Assembly: GCF_004777465.1 (NCBI RefSeq)
Contig: NZ_CP038462.1
Coordinates: 434,001 to 498,000 of the forward strand
Source of the DNA: Nocardioides daphniae
GTDB taxonomy: Bacteria > Actinomycetota > Actinomycetes > Propionibacteriales > Nocardioidaceae
Direction of reading: 5' to 3'
DNA: 64,000 nt
The position numbers and the translations under genes were made by a program. The notes under the pieces were generated by a model. It had not been told where the DNA came from. It did no database searches and saw only the letters and a program-made list of their open reading frames with translations. Shown one piece after another: positions 40,760 through 48,722 of this stretch (positions are counted from its first letter, which is position 1; every line of letters starts with the position of its first letter).

Positions 40760-41271
40760 TCAGACGGTGAAGGTCTGCTCGGACGCGGGGCCGCCGTTCG
40801 ACGCCACGATCGTGGTGTCGAGGGTCGTGGGCGTGGAGCTGCTGGTCTCCAGGGTGAGGGCAACCGGGACGCTCATCGTGCCGCCGCGGCGGCGGCGTTA
40901 CGGCCGAAGAAGTTCGGCGGAAGGGTGAGGACGGCGGTGGGCGTGCCGTAGCCGGTCACGGTCATGCCGGAGAAGCCGTTGGCATCCATGCCCGCAGCGG
41001 AGATGCGGTTGATGTTGGCGCCGGCGAGCTCGAAGGTGAAGACGATGCCGATCGTGTCGGCCGTGCCGGTGTTGGTCAGGGTGAACCCGGGGACGTTGAT
41101 GTTGGCGCCGGCACGCGCCGGGGTCGGCAGCGCAGTCGTCGACATGTCGGGCAGGGCCACCGGCGGCGGCGACGTGGCGAAGGCCGGCGCCGCGGTGGCG
41201 ACCGTCACGGCAGGCACGGACCAGGCCGCGGTACGGATGACAGCGCGGCGGCTGGGAGTGGCGTGGGTGAT
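40760..41271 (-). CDS. Tat-exported protein, paralogue of 41442-42092, with apparent ATC start
   Basis: Exported protein of about 170 residues. THATPSRRAVIRTAAWSVPA then VTVATAAPAFA is a twin-arginine signal nearly identical to that of the neighbouring gene (PTRRAVIRTAAWSVPAVTVA). The mature part is beta-rich (PGFTLTNTGTADTIGIVFTF) and ends ASEQTFTV. A frameshift near 40905 in GCC repeats separates LPPNFFGRNAAAAAA from the C-terminal strand. No ATG, GTG or TTG sits before the signal; GGAGG lies 8 nt upstream of an ATC at 41269-41271, which is either a non-AUG start or one miscalled base (ATG). Function unknown. Confidence 0.65.
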
Positions 41272-41390
41272 GAGAGGTTCCTCCGAGAAGTGACGGGAAT
41301 CTCACATATATTCTCTAGCCTGCTAGTCGCGGCTACTTTTGCGGGACGAGTTGTCTTGGAATCGGTTTGTTCGCACCGGTGAAACGCAAC

Positions 41391-41418
41391 GAAGCCCCCG
41401 CCGGGGGGCGGGGGCTTC
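41391..41418. terminator. Terminator hairpin between the Tat-exported paralogues
   Basis: GAAGCCCCCGCC (41391-41402) pairs with GGCGGGGGCTTC (41407-41418) around GGGG, 24 bp past the stop of the upstream paralogue (minus strand). The rest of the 41272-41441 gap holds the likely promoter of the downstream gene, including paired CTAG-containing arms near 41315-41335. Confidence 0.82.
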
Positions 41419-41441
41419 GCGGGTTTGCTGCGCTGGTGGGA

Positions 41442-42092
41442 TCAGACGATCTCGAAGGTGCCCAGCGTGTAGTCGGCGCCGGCGATCGCGCGGAGCTCGG
41501 ACGCGTACGGGGTGGCGTTGGTCGGGGCGCCCGACGCGTTGCGTCCCTGCAGCTGCGAGGCCGGCGGCTGGAGGGTGAGGGTGACCGCACCGGTCGGGTT
41601 GCCCGCCGGGATGGTCAGACCCTCGGCGCCGGAGCCGGAGGCCGTGAGCGAGAGCGGGGCAGCGAACGGCGTCTGCGGGATGGTGAGGTTGGTGATCGAC
41701 TCGCCCGTGAAGGAGCCGGCCAGGGTGGTCCGGGAGACCGAGGTGCCCTCGACCGTGGCCGGGTTGCCCAGGATCAGGCTGCCGAGGATGCCGGCAAGGC
41801 CTGCCGGGATCGTCACGGTCGACTGGGTCTGGACGGGGGCAGCGGTCTCGCCGACGGGGATCGTCGCCGGGATGGTGGCGGTCACGTCGACGGTCACGAT
41901 GTTGACGGGGTCGGTGTTGACCGTGCCCAGGATGACCGGGTTGAACTGGAACGACTTGGTGACGGTCTGGTACGTGACCTGCGCCGGCGACGAGGCGGCG
42001 AACGCCGGGGCGGCGGCAGCAACCGTGACGGCCGGGACCGACCAGGCGGCGGTCCGGATGACTGCGCGCCGAGTGGGCTTGATTTCAGGCAT
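41442..42092 (-). CDS. Tat-exported protein of unknown function
   Basis: Exported protein of 216 residues, complete. The twin-arginine signal PTRRAVIRTAAWSVPAVTVA ends APAFA. The mature region is Thr/Pro/Val-rich with strands such as VDVTATIPATIPVGETAAPV and VTIPAGLAGILGSLILGNPA, with no cysteines, looking like an extracellular beta sandwich. GGGAGGG precedes the ATG at 42090-42092 by 9 nt. Paralogue of the next gene by its signal region and general composition. The upstream 42093-42282 gap holds its promoter region and nothing else I can support. Confidence 0.7.
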   Translation of the reverse strand: MPEIKPTRRAVIRTAAWSVPAVTVAAAAPAFAASSPAQVTYQTVTKSFQFNPVILGTVNTDPVNIVTVDVTATIPATIPVGETAAPVQTQSTVTIPAGLAGILGSLILGNPATVEGTSVSRTTLAGSFTGESITNLTIPQTPFAAPLSLTASGSGAEGLTIPAGNPTGAVTLTLQPPASQLQGRNASGAPTNATPYASELRAIAGADYTLGTFEIV

Positions 42093-42282
42093 GGTGGAAT
42101 TCCCTCCCAATAGCTTTGATGTCCCAGACCGGGTCAGCGCCGTGGCGCCGCTCCCTCCCGATGTGTGACTTAGTGCACTCCCGTGGACATTAGGGCAGCG
42201 ACACTCCGAGGCTACTGATCCGTAGATTCCTTCTCGGATCGTGAGATTCGTGGACTTTCTCCACGTGCGCCGGCGTGCTGGG

Positions 42283-44034
42283 TCAGGCGCGGGGGAGCAG
42301 CACGCTGAAGGTGGTGCCCTTCCCCAGCGTCGACTCGCAGGTGATCCGGCCGTCGTGGCGCTCCACGATGCTCTTGACGATCGCCAGTCCGAGGCCGGTG
42401 CCGGGCAGGGCGACCGCCGCCGGGTTGGTGGAGCGGAAGAACTCGCTGAAGAGCTGCTCCTGGTCGCGCCGGGAGATCCCGATCCCGCTGTCGACCACGT
42501 CCAGGCGGACCTGCCGCTTGAGCGCCCGCAGGCTCACCGTGACCCGGCCACCCTCGGGCGTGTACTTGATGGCGTTGCTGACCAGGTTGGAGACGATCCG
42601 GTCGATCCCGTCGCTCTCGGCGAGCACCTTCAGGCTCTCGTCCGGGGCGTCGACGACCACGTCGAGCTCCTTGCGGTTGATGGTCACGCGCATCAGGTCC
42701 ACGGCGTCCAGCACTGCGGCGTGCAGGTCGATCGGCGAAGGGTCGAACGCTGCGTGCGGGTCACCGGCGCGGGCCAGGACGAGCAGGTCGTCGACGAGGC
42801 GCTGCATCCGCGCCGCCCCCCGCTCGACGGCCGCGATCGAGTTGCGGGCCGACGGGGTGAGCTCCGGACTCGCCTCCAGCATCTCGGTGTGCCCGAGGAT
42901 CGCGGTGAGCGGGTTCTTGAGCTCGTGGGAGAGCGTGGCGATCAGGTTGGACTTGTAGGAGTTGAGCTCCCGCAGCTCGGCGACCAGCTGCCGCTCGCGC
43001 TCGAAGGAACGGGCGTTGAGCAGGGCGCGGCCGAGGTCGTGGCCGATGTCGAGGGCGACGCGTCGCTCGACCTCCGACCACTCCGTACGCAGCTCTCCGT
43101 GCCGCGTGAGCACGAGGTTGCCGAGGCACTCCTTGCCCGCGCCGAGCGGGATGAAGAGCATCGACGTCACGTCGATCGTCTTCATGAAGCTGTAGATCTG
43201 CTCGCGCTGCGCGTCCGTGAGGATGTCGGGGGTGATCGACGAGCGGCCGATCGCGGCGACGTCCTGGGAGGCCCACATCATCCGCGCCGCCGGTCGGGCG
43301 ATGCGGCGCAGGTCCTCGGAGAGCCGGATCTCCGCGCCGTTGGAGGCGTGGATGGCGCCCTGCCCGTCGCCGCCCTCGTCGAAGGTCTGGATCCACATGC
43401 CGAAGGCGTCGAAGCAGCGGGTGACCGCGCTCTGGATGACCTCGATGATCCGCTCGATGGAGAGCTCGGAGCTGGCCTGGCGCACCACCAGGCGGGCGGC
43501 GTCGGCCAGGCGCACCTGGGCCGCGAGCTCGGAGCGCTCGATCAGGTTGAGCACCGCCGGCCGGGTCTGCTCGACGAAGCTCGCCAGGTCCTCGCGGACC
43601 GCCTGGGTGGGGCGCATCCGGTTCTCGGGGCTGTCCACGGAGATGAGCGCCCGCAGGCGCCCGCCACCGTCGTACAGCGGGGCGACCAGCACGTCGAGGG
43701 GGTGCCAGCGGGTCGGGTCGTCGGTGGCCTCGACCTCGCTGGAGATCCAGGCGAAACGCTCGGCGTCGAGCTTCAGTCGGTCGTGCGGGACGAAGCGCCA
43801 CGGTCCCCACTCCTCGGCGTCGACCAGCTCGGCGTGCACCAGGTCGACCTCGACGCGGTGCCCGCGCAGGGCCGACTTCGCCTCGTCGCTGCCGGCGACC
43901 GCGACGGTCTCGAGGACCCCGTCGACGTGGGCCACGCTGATGGTGGCGACCTCGAAGCCCATCAGGTCGGTGACGCCGGCCAGGATGCTGTCGAGCGTGT
44001 CGACGACAGCAGCGTCGATGCTGCGTACCGGCAT
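42283..44034 (-). CDS. Soluble sensor histidine kinase with two GAF-like domains
   Basis: Two-component kinase of 583 residues without membrane helices. Two GAF-like sensor regions (about residues 10-150 and 190-340; e.g. VLVAPLYDGGGRLRALISVD and SMLFIPLGAGKECLGNLVLT) precede a HisKA domain with His370 in TLSHELKNPLTAILGHTEML. The HATPase_c shows the N box VSNLVSNAIKYTPEGG, G1 VVDSGIGIS and G2 GTGLGLAIVKSIVERHDG. The ATG at 44032-44034 gives MPVRSIDAAVV. No response regulator is adjacent, so it is an orphan. It is divergent from purF with a 259-bp gap. The ligand of the GAF domains is unknown. Confidence 0.9.
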   Translation of the reverse strand: MPVRSIDAAVVDTLDSILAGVTDLMGFEVATISVAHVDGVLETVAVAGSDEAKSALRGHRVEVDLVHAELVDAEEWGPWRFVPHDRLKLDAERFAWISSEVEATDDPTRWHPLDVLVAPLYDGGGRLRALISVDSPENRMRPTQAVREDLASFVEQTRPAVLNLIERSELAAQVRLADAARLVVRQASSELSIERIIEVIQSAVTRCFDAFGMWIQTFDEGGDGQGAIHASNGAEIRLSEDLRRIARPAARMMWASQDVAAIGRSSITPDILTDAQREQIYSFMKTIDVTSMLFIPLGAGKECLGNLVLTRHGELRTEWSEVERRVALDIGHDLGRALLNARSFERERQLVAELRELNSYKSNLIATLSHELKNPLTAILGHTEMLEASPELTPSARNSIAAVERGAARMQRLVDDLLVLARAGDPHAAFDPSPIDLHAAVLDAVDLMRVTINRKELDVVVDAPDESLKVLAESDGIDRIVSNLVSNAIKYTPEGGRVTVSLRALKRQVRLDVVDSGIGISRRDQEQLFSEFFRSTNPAAVALPGTGLGLAIVKSIVERHDGRITCESTLGKGTTFSVLLPRA

Positions 44035-44281
44035 CCCGCCCCCCCGTTTTCCCTGCGTCGTGCCCGAGTCTTCCCTGCGCCGTGCTGCGCCTCCGCGTGC
44101 GAGTAGGACGCTTGTATCACTTCGTTCCTCGTCAGCGTAGCGGTGAGCCCATGGACCGAGATACCTAATTTGGGTGATCCGCCCCTCAAGTTTTGCCCGC
44201 CGTCCACCCGCGCGGGAGGTGGGCGCCGCGTACGTCGTGTCCGCGCGCGGTCCGGAGGCGAGCGCGGCCGGCAGTCCGCCG

Positions 44282-44287
44282 TACACT
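44282..44287 (+). promoter_or_regulatory. -10 hexamer TACACT of purF
   Basis: TACACT followed by 6 nt and the purF GTG at 44294; leaderless. The 44035-44281 interval shared with the histidine kinase has an AT-richer patch near 44160-44200 but no operator I can name. Confidence 0.5.
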
Positions 44288-44293
44288 TTGGGC

Positions 44294-45865
44294 GTGGGCC
44301 AGGCCAGCAACATGCGCAAGGGCGGCGACGGGCGACTGTCGGCCGCCATCGACCCCCAGGACCAAGGTCCTCAGGACGCCTGTGGTGTCTTCGGAGTGTG
44401 GGCACCCGGCGAGGACGTCGCCAAGCTCACCTACTTCGGCATCTACGCGTTGCAGCACCGCGGCCAGGAGTCGGCCGGCATCGCGGTCAGCAACGGCAAG
44501 CAGATCCTCGTCTACAAGGACATGGGCCTGGTCTCTCAGGTCTTCGACGACGCGACCCTCGACTCGCTCAAGGGACACGTGGCCATCGGCCACGCGCGCT
44601 ACTCGACCACCGGCGCCAGCACGTGGCACAACGCCCAGCCCACCTTCCACCCGACGCCCAACGGCTCGCTCGCCCTCGCCCACAACGGCAACCTCACCAA
44701 CACCGCCGACCTGGCCGAGCTGCTCGCCGAGGGTTCCGACCCCGACCAGCGGATGCCGGCGTCGACCAACGACACCAGCGTCGTCACGGCCCTGCTGGCC
44801 GACCACCCCGACATGACGGTCGAGGAGCGTGCCCTCGAGCTCCTCCCGCAGGTGAAGGGCGCCTTCTCCTTCGTCTGGATGGACGAGCACACCCTGTACG
44901 CAGCGCGCGACCCGCAGGGCATCCGCCCGCTGGTGCTCGGACGCCTCGAGCGCGGCTGGGTGGTCGCCTCCGAGACCGCTGCCCTCGACATCGTCGGCGC
45001 CTCCTTCATCCGCGAGATCGAGCCCGGTGAGCTGGTCGCCATCGACGAGTCGGGGCTGCGTACGAACCGCTTCGCCGAGCCCGCCCCCAAGCACTGCCTC
45101 TTCGAGTTCGTCTACCTGGCCCGCCCCGACACGCTGATGAACGACCAGCGCGTGCACTCGGTGCGCGTCGAGATCGGCCGCCGCCTGGCGCGCCAGTTCC
45201 CGGCCGAGGCCGACCTGGTCATCCCGGTGCCGGAGTCGGGCACCCCGTCGGCCATCGGCTACGCCGAGGAGTCCGGGATCCCCTACGGCGTCGGCCTGGT
45301 CAAGAACTCCTACGTCGGCCGCACCTTCATCCAGCCGTCGCAGACGATCCGCCAGCTCGGCATCCGCCTCAAGCTCAACCCGCTGCGCGACGTGATCGAG
45401 GGCAAGCGCCTGGTCGTCGTCGACGACTCGATCGTGCGCGGCAACACCCAGCGCGCGCTGATCCGCATGCTCCGCGAGGCCGGCGCCCGCGAGGTGCACG
45501 TGCGCATCTCCTCCCCGCCGGTGAAGTGGCCGTGCTTCTACGGCATCGACTTCGCCACCCGCGCGGAGCTGATCGCCAACGGCCTCACCACCGAGGAGAT
45601 CCGTCGCTCGATCGACGCCGACTCGCTCGGCTACATCGACCTCGACGACCTGGTCGACGCCACCACGGTGCCCAAGCAGAACCTCTGCCGCGCCTGCTTC
45701 GACGGTGACTACCCGATCCCGCTGCCCGACCCGACCCTGGGCGGCAAGAGCGTGCTCGAGCAGCCGCAGCTCAGCCTCGAGCTGGGCGGGACGGCCGGTG
45801 ACGTCGACGGACTGGCCACCTCCCTCGCCGGTGGCGGTGCCGCCGACGCGCTCGAGCGCCCCTGA
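44294..45865 (+). CDS. purF: Amidophosphoribosyltransferase
   Basis: First committed step of purine synthesis: PRPP plus glutamine to phosphoribosylamine. 523 residues, intact. The Ntn nucleophile is expected at Cys30 after a 29-residue propeptide (GPQDACGVFGVW). FGIYALQHRGQESAGIAVSN, HARYSTTG and AHNGNLTN mark the glutaminase domain; LVVVDDSIVRGNTQRALIRM is the PRPP-binding motif; NLCRACFDGDYP supplies cluster-type Cys. GTG start with a leaderless promoter. purM follows after a 73-bp spacer containing a 12-bp repeat. Confidence 0.97.
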   Translation: MGQASNMRKGGDGRLSAAIDPQDQGPQDACGVFGVWAPGEDVAKLTYFGIYALQHRGQESAGIAVSNGKQILVYKDMGLVSQVFDDATLDSLKGHVAIGHARYSTTGASTWHNAQPTFHPTPNGSLALAHNGNLTNTADLAELLAEGSDPDQRMPASTNDTSVVTALLADHPDMTVEERALELLPQVKGAFSFVWMDEHTLYAARDPQGIRPLVLGRLERGWVVASETAALDIVGASFIREIEPGELVAIDESGLRTNRFAEPAPKHCLFEFVYLARPDTLMNDQRVHSVRVEIGRRLARQFPAEADLVIPVPESGTPSAIGYAEESGIPYGVGLVKNSYVGRTFIQPSQTIRQLGIRLKLNPLRDVIEGKRLVVVDDSIVRGNTQRALIRMLREAGAREVHVRISSPPVKWPCFYGIDFATRAELIANGLTTEEIRRSIDADSLGYIDLDDLVDATTVPKQNLCRACFDGDYPIPLPDPTLGGKSVLEQPQLSLELGGTAGDVDGLATSLAGGGAADALERP

Positions 45866-45876
45866 CGTACGCCCTC

Positions 45877-45942
45877 GTGACCGCCGCCGTGACCCCAGCC
45901 GTGACCCCAGCCGTGACCCCAGCCCCAGGAGCGCCCTCGTGA
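45877..45942 (+). CDS. Possible 21-codon leader minigene overlapping the purM start
   Basis: GTG at 45877 opens a 21-codon frame (VTAAV then repeats of TPAV) whose TGA (45940-45942) overlaps the purM GTG at 45939 as GTGA. It is built of the 12-bp repeat and starts GTGACC like purM. It could couple purM translation to upstream ribosomes, or be a chance product of the repeat. There is no clear ribosome binding site of its own. Confidence 0.25.
   Translation: MTAAVTPAVTPAVTPAPGAPS
45889..45924 (+). repeat. 12-bp tandem repeat, three perfect copies (GTGACCCCAGCC)
   Basis: Perfect copies at 45889, 45901 and 45913 in the purF-purM spacer, just before the purM ribosome binding site (CAGGAG). Likely to vary in copy number by slippage. 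Confidence 0.95.
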
Positions 45943-47009
45943 CCGACGCAACCAACGCCTACGCCGCCGGTGTCGACATCGAGGCCGCCGACCGCGCCAT
46001 CGACCTGATGAAGGAGTGGGTCGAGAAGGCCCGCCGTCCCGAGATGCTCGGTGGCCTGGGCGGCTTCGCCGGCCTCTTCGACGCCTCCGCGCTGACCAAG
46101 TACAAGCGGCCGCTGCTCGCGACCTCCACCGACGGCGTCGGCACCAAGGTCGCCATCGCGCAGAAGATGGACGTCCACGACACCATCGGCCACGACCTCG
46201 TCGGCATGGTCGTCGACGACCTGGTCGTCTGCGGCGCCGAGCCGCTCTTCATGACCGACTACATCGCCACCGGCAAGGTCGTCCCCGAGCGCATCGCCGC
46301 GATCGTCAAGGGCATCGCCGAGGCGTGCGCGCTGGCCGGTACCGCCCTCATCGGCGGCGAGACCGCCGAGCACCCCGGGCTGCTGCACCCCGACGAGTAC
46401 GACGTCGCCGGCGCCACCACCGGTGTCGTCGAGGCCGACGAGCTCCTCGGCGCCGACCGGGTGCGCGCGGGCGACGTGGTCATTGCCATGGAGGCCTCGG
46501 GCCTGCACTCCAACGGCTACTCCCTGGTGCGCCACGTCCTGCTGAACACGGCCAAGTGGGAGCTCGACCGCCACGTCGACGAGCTCGGCACCACCCTGGG
46601 CGAGGAGCTGTTGGTCCCCACGCGGATCTACGCCAAGGCCTGCCTCGACCTGGCCAAGCGCACCGAGACCCACGCGATGTCGCACGTCACCGGTGGTGGC
46701 CTCGCCGCCAACCTGGAGCGCGTCATGCCGAAGACCATGACGGCCGTCATCGACCGCGCCACCTGGACCCCGCAGCCGATCTTCGACCTGGTCCGCCAGG
46801 TCGGCAGCGTGCCGCAGCCCGACCTCGAGGCGACCCTCAACCAGGGCGTCGGCATGGTCTCGCTGACCGCCCCCTCTGACGTGGACGCCGCGATCGCCGG
46901 CTTGGCGGAGTTCGGCATCCGCGCCTGGGTCGCCGGTGAGGTCCGCGAGGCCGCCGGTGACGCCGAGGCGGGCCGCGTACGCTTGGAGGGTCAGCACCCC
47001 GGCTGGTGA
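45939..47009 (+). CDS. purM: Phosphoribosylformylglycinamidine cyclo-ligase
   Basis: AIR synthetase: ATP-dependent ring closure of FGAM to AIR. 356 residues, intact. LLATSTDGVGTKVAIAQKMD, DLVGMVVDDLVVCGAEPLFM, GGETAEHPG, GLHSNGYSLVRHVLL and HVTGGGLAANLERVMP are the family's phosphate- and substrate-binding segments. The GTG at 45939 is preceded by CAGGAG at 8-nt spacing; an earlier start in this frame is unlikely because the upstream spacer is repeat sequence. Probably an operon with purF. Confidence 0.97.
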   Translation: MTDATNAYAAGVDIEAADRAIDLMKEWVEKARRPEMLGGLGGFAGLFDASALTKYKRPLLATSTDGVGTKVAIAQKMDVHDTIGHDLVGMVVDDLVVCGAEPLFMTDYIATGKVVPERIAAIVKGIAEACALAGTALIGGETAEHPGLLHPDEYDVAGATTGVVEADELLGADRVRAGDVVIAMEASGLHSNGYSLVRHVLLNTAKWELDRHVDELGTTLGEELLVPTRIYAKACLDLAKRTETHAMSHVTGGGLAANLERVMPKTMTAVIDRATWTPQPIFDLVRQVGSVPQPDLEATLNQGVGMVSLTAPSDVDAAIAGLAEFGIRAWVAGEVREAAGDAEAGRVRLEGQHPGW

Positions 47010-47013
47010 CGCC

Positions 47014-47047
47014 TCACCACCGAATTCACCACTGAACTCACCACTGG
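47014..47047. repeat. 12-bp imperfect tandem repeat over a stop codon (three copies)
   Basis: TCACCACCGAAT, TCACCACTGAAC and TCACCACTGG follow each other at 47014, 47026 and 47038. On the minus strand each copy begins TGGTGA, so the lipoprotein gene has three in-frame TGA stops 12 nt apart, in the gap convergent with purM. Confidence 0.9.
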
Positions 47048-48180
47048 GGCAGCACGAAGCCCGAGATGGTGGCGTTGAGCTGCAGCTCCTGGTCGGTGAG
47101 GGCGACGGTCATCTCGCCGAACTGGTGGGAGAACCACCCGCCGTTGATCCGCGCCACCTCCTTGAGCTCCTCCCCGGTGCGCGGGTCCACCGCGGTGATG
47201 ACCATCGGCGTGCTGGAGGCGACGAGCACGTTGTCGGGGTGCTCGTACGACACCCGCGCCACCCCGGAGGGGGCCACGAAGTAGGTCACGTCGCGCGACC
47301 AGGCGCCGCCGTAGGGGTCCTGCGTGAGGGCCTCCTGCCAGAGCGTCCTGCCGCTGTCCAGGTCGTGCGCACGGACGGCGTAGCCCGACTCGAGCGTGCC
47401 GTCGGCCAGCGACTCCTCGACGCGGTCGCGCACCAGGAGCACGTCGTCGGTGCGCCCCAGCTCCACCCGGTCGGCGTCGGTCGCAGCCCCGAACGCCAGC
47501 GGCACCGGCTCGCCGGCGGGGTCGACGAGCTCCGGGAGGTCGGCGTGGGTGTGGTGGTCCCGCAGTGCCTGGCAGGTGGCGTCGTCGGCGGCCACCGCGG
47601 CGCCGTCGTCGAGGCGCCGGCACACGACGCGGCCGGTGTCGTCCACCAGCGCTGCCAGCTCGTCGTCGACGGCGAAGCTGATCCTCGGGGAGAGGGACGT
47701 GAGGTCGAGGTCCTCGGCGACGACCTCGACCTTGCCGGTCGAGAGGTCGAAGACCGCCAGGCGGTTGCACGTACGAGGGTCGTCGGGCGCGGGCTTCCTC
47801 GCCGAGGCGACGAGCAGCGGTGCGCGGCCGCCGGGCGAGACTGCGGCGAGGCCCCAGCACCACCGCAGGGCCCTGTCCAGCTGCATCGTCTGGATCGTGC
47901 CGGTGCGGGCGTCGACGGCCTGGGTGCCCATGTAGGTGAAGGTGGTGCCCCAGCCGATGCCGTTGCGCTGGAACGCCCGGGTCAGCCAGTGGTGGTCCCC
48001 GGTGGCCTCCGGCTTGAGGTTCAACCCCGGAACGGTCCACGCCCGCTCGAGCGTCGGCGCCGGACCGGGATCCAGCACCTTGGCCAAGGGGCCGCTGCAG
48101 CTGCTCAGCAGGACTGCGCCGGCCGCGGCGACGACGGCCACGAGGAGCCGGGGAGCGAGCACCGGCGTACGGCGGGTCAT
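47038..48180 (-). CDS. Lipoprotein with PQQ-like beta-propeller
   Basis: Exported lipoprotein of 380 residues. The lipobox LLSSC ends the signal peptide (LLVAVVAAAGAVLLSSCSG), so it is anchored outside the membrane. Repeated strands with AVDARTG, LAVFDLSTGKVEVV, YAVRAHDLDSGRTLW and ITAVDPRTGEELKE are blades of a PQQ/quinoprotein-like propeller. Paired cysteines (LRWCWG, RTCNR, VCRRL, TCQAL) may form disulfides. The ATG is at 48178-48180. The ligand is unknown. Convergent with purM. Confidence 0.82.
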   Translation of the reverse strand: MTRRTPVLAPRLLVAVVAAAGAVLLSSCSGPLAKVLDPGPAPTLERAWTVPGLNLKPEATGDHHWLTRAFQRNGIGWGTTFTYMGTQAVDARTGTIQTMQLDRALRWCWGLAAVSPGGRAPLLVASARKPAPDDPRTCNRLAVFDLSTGKVEVVAEDLDLTSLSPRISFAVDDELAALVDDTGRVVCRRLDDGAAVAADDATCQALRDHHTHADLPELVDPAGEPVPLAFGAATDADRVELGRTDDVLLVRDRVEESLADGTLESGYAVRAHDLDSGRTLWQEALTQDPYGGAWSRDVTYFVAPSGVARVSYEHPDNVLVASSTPMVITAVDPRTGEELKEVARINGGWFSHQFGEMTVALTDQELQLNATISGFVLPQW

Positions 48181-48427
48181 GGTCGGAGTATGGCAGCGGA
48201 CAGGGGCGCCGGGGGAGGGCTTCGTCACCCCGAGGACGGGAGTGAGCGGGCGGTTCTTGCGCTGTCAGCGAATTTCGCACCGAAACCGGCGTGAATACCG
48301 ACCTGGGTGTGCGGGAACAGCCAAGCAGCCGGTAACGTTGCCCCCACGAGAGTATCCAGACCAGAGACCGGGTGCCGCGGCGTTCGCGCCAAGAGCCCCG
48401 GCCAAGCGTGCGAGGGGGTCGGACCCT

Positions 48428-48616
48428 ATGGGGCGCGGCCGAGCTAAGGCTAAGCAGACGAAGGTCGCTCGCGACCTGAAGTACCGCACTCACGAGACGG
48501 ACTTCGGGGCGCTGGCCAAGGAGCTGCACGGTGGTGACACCGGCACAAGACAAACTGAGCAGTCGGCGGACGATGCCGACGACTGGTCTGACTACGCTGA
48601 CCCTCAGCGCGATTGA
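48428..48616 (+). CDS. DUF3073 small basic/acidic protein
   Basis: Protein of 62 residues: MGRGRAKAKQTKVARDLKYR is the strongly conserved DUF3073 start, followed by an acidic tail (ADDADDWSDYADPQ). Widespread in actinobacteria, function unknown; the basic N terminus could contact nucleic acid. The ATG follows GGTCGGACCCT, in which GGGTC and GACCC could fold. The upstream 48181-48427 gap contains its promoter and a long GC-rich leader, but I cannot name an RNA motif there. Confidence 0.9.
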   Translation: MGRGRAKAKQTKVARDLKYRTHETDFGALAKELHGGDTGTRQTEQSADDADDWSDYADPQRD

Positions 48617-48722
48617 CTGGGGGGCGTGACCGCACCGATCCCATCGGCTCTCGCCGTCAGGACCCGTGCGACCACGCCCCGCCCGTCTTCACACCCTGTG
48701 TCGACGCCCGCTGTGGCGCGCC

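Noticed and set aside
48300..48427. Riboswitch or known structured RNA before DUF3073
   Set aside because: GC-rich with short possible stems, but I could not match any named RNA family.
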